From Pyrodictiaceae archaeon (GTDB taxonomy: Archaea > Thermoproteota > Thermoprotei_A > Sulfolobales > Pyrodictiaceae): a stretch of DNA of 5,108 nucleotides. Each line of letters opens with the position of its first letter. Position 1 is the first letter of the stretch. Of the stretch, positions 1-4,805 are shown in pieces. The DNA is taken from NCBI GenBank assembly GCA_027046525.1, contig JALTYD010000277.1:1-5108 (forward strand), given 5' to 3'. Below the pieces are notes generated by a model. It was not told the origin of the DNA and searched no databases. It saw only the letters and a list, made by a program, of their open reading frames with translations. The position numbers and the translations under genes are program-made.

Positions 1-823
1 AAGATTAGCACCACTAGTAAACTTCTATATAAACGATGCTTTTGCAGCTGCACATAGAAGCCAACCTAGTATAGTAGGTTTTCCCCTCCTAATGCCATCA
101 GCAGCCGGTAGAGTCATGGAGAAAGAACTACTTGCTTTATCAAAACTATACAACTCCGAAGAGAGACCAAGAGTATATGTTCTAGGTGGAGGTAAAGTTC
201 ACGACACTCTACGCATACTAGAACATCTCCATCACCAACGCTCTGTAGAAAGAATATTATCGGGTGGATTAGTTGCAGAACTCTTCCTTATTGCAAAAGG
301 TATAGACCTAGGAAAACAAAACACTGAGATACTAGAAAAGAAAGGAGTTATATCTCTAATACCTCGTGCCAGAAGACTCCTCCTCCGAGGTTTACCGCTA
401 GAAACACCAATAGACTTCCTAACACTACATAGAGGAGAAGTCAAAGCAGAATCAATAGGCAGTATCAAAGGAGTTATAAGAGATATAGGCCCTGAGACAA
501 TCAAAATGTACGCTGAACTACTACGAGATGCAAAAACTGTAGTACTAAGAGGACCTATGGGAGTAGTAGAAGATCCACGATTCAGAAGAGGCAGTAGCGA
601 ACTCATAAAGGCAGCAGCAAACACTGATGCATTCGTTATTGTTGGCGGAGGTCATTTAAATGCTATAGCTAGCAATCTAGACGAGAAATCTCGCAATAAG
701 CTACATATAAGTACAGGTGGAGGTGCTCTCCTCTTATTCTTAGCGGGAGAAGATCTGCCAGGTATAACTACTCTAGTCGAATCATACAATAAGTTCTTCC
801 TCGAAAAAACTTCTACTGGGTGA
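1..823 (+). CDS. pgk: Phosphoglycerate kinase (5' truncated by window edge)
   Basis: Catalyses the reversible, ATP-dependent interconversion of 3-phosphoglycerate and 1,3-bisphosphoglycerate in the cytoplasm. The frame is open from base 2 (first complete codon) to TGA at 821-823, giving 273 visible residues. Archaeal PGKs are about 410 residues, so roughly 140 N-terminal residues lie outside the window. An ATG at 92 is internal, because conserved sequence continues upstream of it. Motifs in visible numbering: NDAFAAAHR (11-19, the substrate-loop region), GGGKVHD (62-68), GGLVAELFLIAKG (88-100), GPMGVVE (184-190, usual GPMG/GPAG motif), GGGHLNA (215-221, the archaeal variant of the nucleotide-binding GGGDT loop) and STGGGA (237-242). 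The order and spacing are those of the family. The next gene, gap, starts 4 bases after the stop, so the two form an operon, as known in other crenarchaea. No damage is visible. Identification is very secure. Confidence 0.97.
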   Translation, partial: RLAPLVNFYINDAFAAAHRSQPSIVGFPLLMPSAAGRVMEKELLALSKLYNSEERPRVYVLGGGKVHDTLRILEHLHHQRSVERILSGGLVAELFLIAKGIDLGKQNTEILEKKGVISLIPRARRLLLRGLPLETPIDFLTLHRGEVKAESIGSIKGVIRDIGPETIKMYAELLRDAKTVVLRGPMGVVEDPRFRRGSSELIKAAANTDAFVIVGGGHLNAIASNLDEKSRNKLHISTGGGALLLFLAGEDLPGITTLVESYNKFFLEKTSTG

Positions 824-824
824 T
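819..824 (+). promoter_or_regulatory. Shine-Dalgarno site for gap overlapping the pgk stop codon
   Basis: GGTGAT matches the complement of the conserved archaeal 16S rRNA 3' end (core ATCACCTC). It includes the pgk TGA stop codon and lies 3 bases before the gap ATG. The spacing is shorter than usual, but the match is good and suggests that ribosomes finishing pgk can re-initiate on gap. Confidence 0.6.
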
Positions 825-827
825 AAA

Positions 828-1859
828 ATGAGCCGTGTCAAGGTAGGTATAAATGGATATGGAACTATTGGTAAACGTATAGCAGATGCTATAAGACTAC
901 AGCCAGATATAGAACTAGTAGGTGTTGTTAAAACAAAACCTGATTATGCTAGTATAGTAGCAAAAATGAATGGAATCAATATCTATGTCCCAGAAAACTA
1001 CCTGAAAAAATTCGAAGAAAAAGGAGTTAACCCCTCAGGAACCATCGAGGACCTTCTATCTAAGATCGATATAATTATAGATGCAACTCCCGGTGGAACA
1101 GGTGTAACATATAAACAGCTCTATGATAAGTATAACGTAAAAGCAGTATTTCAAGGCGGTGAAAAACCAGAAGTAGCTGATCTATCTTTCAATACACTAT
1201 GTAACTACGAAGAAGCTCTCGGCAAGAACTCCTTAAGAGTAGTTTCATGCAATACTACAGCTCTACTCAGAACACTATGTACATTGAAGAATATATCTAA
1301 GATAAGAAAAGTAAGAGCTACAATTGTAAGAAGAGCAGCTGATCCCAAAGAGATTAAGAAAGGCCCTATAAATGCAATAGTACCTAATCCATCAACTATT
1401 CCTAGCCATCATGCACTTGATGTAAAAACAGTCCTCGACGTAGACATTATCACTATGGCTGTAATTGTCCCAACAACACTGATGCACTTACATACGGTCT
1501 ACGTAGAGCTCGAATCTAGTGTTACAAGAAATGATATCGAAGAACTATTCGCAGATACTCCTAGAATACTACTAGTAGATCCTAGTATAGGATTAAAATC
1601 AACAGCTGAGTTAATAGAACTAGCTAGAGATCTCGGGAGGAAGAGAAACGATATACCAGAACTACTAGTATGGCAAGACAGCATAGAGACTAGAGGTACA
1701 GAAGTTATGTGGATGCACGCTGTCCACCAAGAATCTATTGTGGTCCCAGAGAACATTGATGCTATTAGAGCAGTAGCTCAGCTAGCCTATAAAGCCGAGG
1801 AGACTATAGAACTTACCGATAAAACTCTCAAAATTCTACATGGACGTCTAGCGAGCTAG
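828..1859 (+). CDS. gap: Archaeal (class II) glyceraldehyde-3-phosphate dehydrogenase, phosphorylating
   Basis: Interconverts glyceraldehyde-3-phosphate plus phosphate and 1,3-bisphosphoglycerate using NAD(P)+, directly adjoining the PGK step. The product is 343 residues, the normal length for the archaeal form. An N-terminal Rossmann fold carries GINGYGTIGKR (7-17) and DATPGGTG (85-92). QGGEK follows at 109-113. The catalytic cysteine is C141 in SCNTT (140-144). RRAADP (168-173), GPINAIVP (179-186) and PSHHA (192-196) are family landmarks, and the HLH at 220-222 contains the probable catalytic histidine. The ATG at 828 is preceded by GGTGAT and gives the usual N-terminus (MSRVKVGINGYG). In archaea with a one-way GAPN or ferredoxin GAPOR, this enzyme with PGK is usually gluconeogenic; whether this applies here cannot be seen. 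Cofactor preference (NAD or NADP) cannot be assigned confidently by eye. Confidence 0.97.
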   Translation: MSRVKVGINGYGTIGKRIADAIRLQPDIELVGVVKTKPDYASIVAKMNGINIYVPENYLKKFEEKGVNPSGTIEDLLSKIDIIIDATPGGTGVTYKQLYDKYNVKAVFQGGEKPEVADLSFNTLCNYEEALGKNSLRVVSCNTTALLRTLCTLKNISKIRKVRATIVRRAADPKEIKKGPINAIVPNPSTIPSHHALDVKTVLDVDIITMAVIVPTTLMHLHTVYVELESSVTRNDIEELFADTPRILLVDPSIGLKSTAELIELARDLGRKRNDIPELLVWQDSIETRGTEVMWMHAVHQESIVVPENIDAIRAVAQLAYKAEETIELTDKTLKILHGRLAS

Positions 1860-1862
1860 AGG

Positions 1863-1870
1863 CTTATAAC
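1863..1870 (+). promoter_or_regulatory. Possible TATA box for the universal stress protein gene
   Basis: CTTATAAC lies just after the gap stop codon, about 44 bases before the TTG start of the stress protein gene. A start site about 25 bases downstream (around 1890-1895) would leave a short leader containing the GAGGG ribosome-binding site. This suggests that the gene can be transcribed separately from pgk-gap. No clear BRE is present, and read-through from gap is also possible because no T-tract separates them. Confidence 0.4.
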
Positions 1871-1896
1871 ACCCATAAACAGATAACGTTTACTCT

Positions 1897-1901
1897 GAGG
1901 G
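1897..1901 (+). promoter_or_regulatory. Ribosome-binding site supporting the TTG start at 1911
   Basis: GAGGG sits 9 bases upstream of TTG 1911, a suitable Shine-Dalgarno position. It overlaps the in-frame TGA at 1896-1898, which closes the reading frame upstream, so TTG 1911 is the first possible start of the frame. Confidence 0.5.
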
Positions 1902-1910
1902 AAACTAAGA

Positions 1911-2339
1911 TTGGAGGAGAGATACATAATAGAGCCTCAAGGCTACCGTATAAGTTACCTATTTAGAAAAATACTAGTACCTATCGATGGATCTGCTACT
2001 AGTTTGAGAGCTCTCGAGATAGCAATAGACTTTGCAAGAAGATATGGTTCTAAGATAGTAGTACTCCATGTAAGAGAAAGTGATAGTACTGATAATATTT
2101 GGAAAATAGTTGATGAAAAAGCACAAGAAAAAAACATAAAGATAGAAAAGAAAGAAAAACCATACAGTCCCCACGTAAGTAGTGTCTCTAACGAAATAAT
2201 CAACGAAATAGTAGAAGGCGGCTACGACCTAGTTATCCTAGGTGCTAGAGGAAATACAGCTAACGAAGAAATACTACTAGGAAGTACTGCACTTGCTGTA
2301 GCAGTTAATTCTGCTATCTCTGTAATGATAATACGTTAA
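1911..2339 (+). CDS. Universal stress protein, UspA family, ATP-binding type
   Basis: A 142-residue single-domain USP, probably a cytoplasmic dimer. Proteins of this family bind ATP or other nucleotides and are induced by stress, but the biochemical role of individual members is usually unknown. The domain begins at FRKILVPIDGS (18-28), with the conserved Asp in the VPIDGS nucleotide-binding loop. The C-terminal signature G-x2-G-x9-G-S is intact at 111-125 (GARG, nine residues, GS), which marks the ATP-binding subgroup. Most USPs start right before the FRKILVP strand; here 17 extra residues precede it (start MEERYIIEPQ). An in-frame stop at 1896-1898 and the absence of any other start codon before the domain make TTG 1911 the only reasonable start. 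It lies 51 bases after gap and converges on tbp, and neither neighbour reveals its function. Confidence 0.9.
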   Translation: MEERYIIEPQGYRISYLFRKILVPIDGSATSLRALEIAIDFARRYGSKIVVLHVRESDSTDNIWKIVDEKAQEKNIKIEKKEKPYSPHVSSVSNEIINEIVEGGYDLVILGARGNTANEEILLGSTALAVAVNSAISVMIIR

Positions 2340-2354
2340 CTTTACTTTCTTTCT
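2340..2354 (+). terminator. T-rich putative transcription terminator after the stress protein gene
   Basis: CTTTACTTTCTTTCT begins directly after the TAA stop and has 10 T in 15 bases, in three TTT runs. Archaeal RNA polymerase terminates at T-rich stretches in the non-template strand without needing a hairpin. The position in a 28-base convergent gap fits a terminator protecting the oppositely oriented tbp gene. No equivalent T-run is seen for the minus strand in this gap. Confidence 0.45.
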
Positions 2355-2367
2355 ATAATTGTTTGAT

Positions 2368-2967
2368 CTAACAGGCTCTAATAGCACCTAGTTTTTCAAG
2401 CTCTTTATAGATATTTCCTACAGCTTCATAGACTTCTTCTTCACGTTTTGCTCCTGTTATGACCATCTTGCCCGAGCCAAATATTAGTAGAACAACTCTA
2501 GGCTCATCCATTCTATGTATAAGCCCGGGGAACTGCTCTGGTTCATACATACTATTATCAAGTGTGAGAGCTGCTCTCTCCAGGTCTACACATACATTTA
2601 AGCTTGCTGAAGCTACAATATTCTGTATCTGAACTTTAGGTCTTCCATAGATAACTATGCCGTGTTTCTTCAACTCTCTTACAATCCTTTTTATAGCATC
2701 TATAAGACTCCTCGTACTCTTTGCGCCAGTAACAACCATTTTTCCTGACTTGAATATAAGAGCAGTAACTTTAGGTTCTTCCAATCTATATATAAGTCCA
2801 GGAAACTGCTCTGGGTTATACTCAGCTATGATTATACTCCTCTCTATCTGCCTAAGGTCGAGTGTCTGATCAAGCGAAACAGTAGCTACAATATTTTCAA
2901 TATTTATAGTAGGCTCAACACCCTTTTCGCTAAGCGAAACAAAACCTGTTTCAGCCAATAGACGCAC
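2368..2967 (-). CDS. tbp: TATA-box binding protein (TBP), general transcription factor
   Basis: TBP binds the promoter TATA box, bends it, and with TFB recruits archaeal RNA polymerase. The 199-residue product shows the characteristic two-fold direct repeat: [12 protein letters not shown] (21-32) matches [12 protein letters not shown] (112-123), and a block at 50-84 matches 141-175, an offset of 91 residues. Each half has EQFPGLI and LIF-x-SGKMV. The four DNA-intercalating phenylalanines are in place as two pairs 17 residues apart, F55/F72 and F146/F163. The protein ends EKLGAIRAC without the acidic tail of many archaeal TBPs. The GTG at 2967-2965 gives about 20 residues before the core domain. 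TTG at codon 4 is the only other candidate start, since no further ATG, GTG or TTG occurs in frame before the conserved fold. No Shine-Dalgarno site is evident, in keeping with a leaderless or very short-leader mRNA. Confidence 0.97.
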   Translation of the reverse strand: MRLLAETGFVSLSEKGVEPTINIENIVATVSLDQTLDLRQIERSIIIAEYNPEQFPGLIYRLEEPKVTALIFKSGKMVVTGAKSTRSLIDAIKRIVRELKKHGIVIYGRPKVQIQNIVASASLNVCVDLERAALTLDNSMYEPEQFPGLIHRMDEPRVVLLIFGSGKMVITGAKREEEVYEAVGNIYKELEKLGAIRAC

Positions 2968-2980
2968 CCTTTTATAAGGG
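2967..2980. promoter_or_regulatory. TATA-like inverted repeat touching the tbp start codon
   Basis: The plus strand reads CCCTT-TTAT-AAGGG, a 5-bp inverted repeat with a 4-base centre; the minus strand contains CTTATAAAAGG, a strong TATA-box-like sequence. It abuts the GTG start codon. Used as a core TATA box it would put transcription inside the gene, past every usable start codon. It is therefore better explained as an operator, possibly one that TBP itself could occupy. An 8-bp perfect palindrome AAGGCCTT lies just upstream at 2989-2996. Confidence 0.4.
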
Positions 2981-2995
2981 GGCTAATAAAGGCCT

Positions 2996-3003
2996 TATTT
3001 AAA
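2996..3003 (-). promoter_or_regulatory. Candidate TATA box of tbp
   Basis: TTTAAATA reads on the minus strand, centred about 32 bases upstream of the tbp GTG codon. A start about 25 bases downstream, near 2974, would give a leader of only a few bases, which is common in crenarchaea. An alternative box, CTTTATTAG (2985-2993), would place the start at or just inside the GTG codon. The bases upstream of TTTAAATA are not a good BRE match. Confidence 0.45.
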
Positions 3004-3020
3004 GGACACGTTTAACTCAT

Positions 3021-3085
3021 CAACAGGGGATGAAGAAGCGGGCAGACTAGGATCAGTGACTGGCCTAGACTCACACAGACCCTCC
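3021..3085. other. GC-rich spacer between nnr and tbp, possible structured RNA
   Basis: By direct count, 37 of 65 bases are G or C (57%), clearly above the surrounding AT-rich genes. In AT-rich hyperthermophiles a GC-rich intergenic island often marks a structured RNA, because RNA stems need GC pairs at high temperature. The island includes the hairpin at 3047-3068. It does not resemble a tRNA, and no convincing C/D-box pair was found. It could equally be an nnr 3' untranslated structure, or coding for the tiny open frame at 2995-3087 on the minus strand. Confidence 0.3.
3047..3068. repeat. Stem-loop (9 bp, one bulge, 3-base loop)
   Basis: Arms CTAGG and TCAG on the left (an A bulge between them) pair with CTGG and CCTAG on the right around a TGA loop; one pair is a G-T wobble in the plus-strand sense. 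On the minus strand the corresponding wobble becomes A-C, so the stem is slightly better as plus-strand RNA. No T-tract follows, so it is not a bacterial-type terminator. Confidence 0.5.
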
Positions 3086-3094
3086 ATAAACGAG

Positions 3095-4741
3095 CTATTC
3101 GTGTTTCATCCTATCTATCCATAGTTTTCTCCCAGCATACTCCTTATAGGGCAGCCTAGTATAGAATAGTGATTCGCTAGAAGTCTCTATAGGGTTTTTT
3201 AATACTTCATGAATTCTATCAATGACGTCTAGTGCTGTCATAGACTCAGCTTTGTCTTTATACGCCAAAGCTCCTGCTACTCCATTAATAAAAGCCCCTA
3301 AATATGCTGACTTAAACAAATCTATCTTCTTAGCAAGGAGCCCTGCAATTATACCTGCTAGAACATCACCAGTACCTCCTACACTCATAGCTGGTACACC
3401 TGTCTTATTCAAGCGTACTCTTGATATACTAGCTATTACATCTACTGGTCCTTTAAGGAGAATAACTGTATCTTTGCCTATACCATTATCATTTACTAAC
3501 TTCTGGACTGCATTGTATACATCTTCAGCTCTCTCTGAAACTTTTTCGACAGATTCGGGTCTATACCCGAAGATGATCTCAAACTCTCTATCGTGTGGAG
3601 TAAGAACTAGGTTAAGTTTAGATCTAGTCTCTTGATTAATCATGTATATTGCTTCTCTAAACATTTTCAGCCCATCTGCATCAACTATTACGGGCTTCTT
3701 CTTCTCAGCAGCAAGTTTAAATAACTCCACTAGACCATCCATTGCATCTCTACTTATACTAAGACCAGTACCTACAACTACACTATCAGCCTTTTCGACA
3801 ACCTTCTCCAATACTTCAATATGATCCCTATGGAGAGTAGGATATCCACTCAATGTAATTGGTATGAACGTATAATGTGTAGAAGCAGCTGCTATAACTC
3901 TTGGATGTGAAGCGATATACACTAAATCAACTCCTACTCTCTCAGCAGCAAGTGCAGCTAGAATAGGAGCTCCAATATACTCTTCGGAACCACCAACAAC
4001 TAATACTCTCCCACCCCCTCCTTTCCTTGTAGTCCAATGCCTTACTGGATAAGATACATATAGATCTCCAGGCCCTACATAGATTTCTGCCTCTGGGGGG
4101 ACACCTATACTATGAGTTATAATTTCTCCAGCTAAATCCCTCCTCTTTAACAAACCTGGCTTAGGTTTGTGAAACGTGACAGTAATATCTGCTCTAACAG
4201 CCTCTCCTGGTACATCACCTGTATCACTATCTAGCCCCGATGGTACATCAACTGCTACCTTAAGCCCAGGCAGAGAATTAACTAGATCTATAGCGTCTGA
4301 AAAGGGTGGCCTAGGCTTACCTTTCAGCCCTACACCTAGTAGTGCATCTATAACTACATCAGGCTTACTAGTACTAGGCTCTCTTAGTCCATGATGCAAT
4401 TTAATACTGAGATCCATTGACTCAACTACTTTGTACATATGCATTGTCTCAGAACTGCGTATATCACTCGGCTTAGATACGAGTATTACTTCTACTTCAT
4501 ATCCACTATAAGCTAGGTGTCTGGCAGCTACTAGTCCATCTCCACCATTACCTCCAGGTCCTACATAAACAACGATTGATGCCCCTCCTTGCACTCTCTT
4601 TTCTACTTCTATAGCTATACTCCTCCCAGCATTCTCCATAAGCTGAAGTCTTGATACACCATGGAATTCTGAGTTAATATCTATAGCTCTAATCTCTTCG
4701 GAGCGAATTACTTCCCCGAAACCATAGATAACACTACCCAC
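3095..4741 (-). CDS. nnr: Bifunctional NAD(P)HX epimerase / ADP-dependent NAD(P)HX dehydratase
   Basis: Repairs hydrated, inactive NADHX and NADPHX. The N-terminal YjeF_N domain (about 1-220) interconverts the R and S epimers. The C-terminal ribokinase-like domain (about 235-515) dehydrates the S form at the cost of ATP or ADP; prokaryotic enzymes typically use ADP. Epimerase landmarks: MENAGR (35-40), GPGGNGGDG (61-69, usually GxGNNGGDG), VDVPSGLDSDTG (164-175) and HKPKPGL (191-197). Dehydratase landmarks: KGGGGRVLVVGGSEEYIGAP (240-259), GTG (324-326), DADGLK (354-359), TPHDREFE (381-388), LLKGP (428-432) and GGTGDVLAG (455-463) with the probable catalytic D459. At 548 residues it is somewhat longer than the usual 500, with a tail of about 33 residues after the second domain. 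GTG 4741 follows an in-frame TAG and has GGGG 6 bases upstream. It is divergent from nadE. Confidence 0.95.
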   Translation of the reverse strand: MGSVIYGFGEVIRSEEIRAIDINSEFHGVSRLQLMENAGRSIAIEVEKRVQGGASIVVYVGPGGNGGDGLVAARHLAYSGYEVEVILVSKPSDIRSSETMHMYKVVESMDLSIKLHHGLREPSTSKPDVVIDALLGVGLKGKPRPPFSDAIDLVNSLPGLKVAVDVPSGLDSDTGDVPGEAVRADITVTFHKPKPGLLKRRDLAGEIITHSIGVPPEAEIYVGPGDLYVSYPVRHWTTRKGGGGRVLVVGGSEEYIGAPILAALAAERVGVDLVYIASHPRVIAAASTHYTFIPITLSGYPTLHRDHIEVLEKVVEKADSVVVGTGLSISRDAMDGLVELFKLAAEKKKPVIVDADGLKMFREAIYMINQETRSKLNLVLTPHDREFEIIFGYRPESVEKVSERAEDVYNAVQKLVNDNGIGKDTVILLKGPVDVIASISRVRLNKTGVPAMSVGGTGDVLAGIIAGLLAKKIDLFKSAYLGAFINGVAGALAYKDKAESMTALDVIDRIHEVLKNPIETSSESLFYTRLPYKEYAGRKLWIDRMKHE

Positions 4742-4747
4742 AGCCTA

Positions 4748-4751
4748 CCCC
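4748..4751 (-). promoter_or_regulatory. Ribosome-binding site of nnr
   Basis: Minus-strand GGGG, in the context TGGGGTAG, lies 6 bases before the GTG start at 4741. The nearby ATG (4754-4752, minus) runs into TAG after two codons, so the GTG is the real first start of the frame. Confidence 0.4.
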
Positions 4752-4794
4752 ATGGATACTATTTTTGTACTAGCAATAAAATGCATACAGTACT

Positions 4795-4798
4795 GGGG
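4795..4798 (+). promoter_or_regulatory. Ribosome-binding site deciding the nadE start
   Basis: GGGG, in the context TGGGGAT, lies 7 bases before GTG 4806, mirroring the arrangement at nnr. The competing ATG 4752 has only CCTACCCC upstream, with no purine-rich site. This favours GTG 4806. Confidence 0.4.
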
Positions 4799-4805
4799 AT
4801 ATAGT

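Larger units (their letters stand above)
4742..4805. promoter_or_regulatory. Divergent nnr/nadE promoter region
   Basis: These 64 bases must hold promoters for both genes if nadE starts at 4806. For nnr, minus-strand TTTTATTG (4774-4781) is centred about 36 bases from its GTG. For nadE, plus-strand TATTTTTG (4760-4767) is centred about 42 bases from its GTG. Each candidate TATA box lies in the other promoter's transcribed or initiation zone, so simultaneous occupancy looks difficult. Small palindromes ATGCAT (4781-4786) and CAGTACTG (4788-4795) are also present and could be protein sites. The exact boxes are uncertain. Confidence 0.45.

Noticed and set aside
92..94. ATG 92 as the start of pgk
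   Set aside because: The open frame continues to the window edge and encodes the conserved NDAFAAAHR segment upstream, so this Met is internal.
232..624. Antisense open frame of 130 codons inside pgk
   Set aside because: Product is low-complexity (Ser/Leu-rich) with no recognisable domain and lies opposite a well conserved enzyme. It is a shadow of pgk codon usage.
2970..2978. CTTATAAAA as the core TATA box of tbp
   Set aside because: Transcription would start about 25 bases downstream, inside the gene and past both possible start codons, leaving no start for the conserved TBP fold.
2968..3094. C/D-box guide RNA in the nnr-tbp spacer
   Set aside because: Minus strand has one CTGA and one TTGATGA, and plus strand has GGGATGA, but they do not occur in the C-D'-C'-D order or spacing (about 30 bases separate the CTGA and the TGATGA).
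3222..3824. Open frames antisense to nnr (137 and 60 codons)
   Set aside because: They lie fully opposite the conserved dehydratase domain, have no recognisable motif, and show typical shadow composition.
4752..4805. ATG 4752 as the nadE start
   Set aside because: No ribosome-binding site, only 10 bases from the nnr start codon, and an atypical hydrophobic extension; GTG 4806 has GGGG at good spacing.
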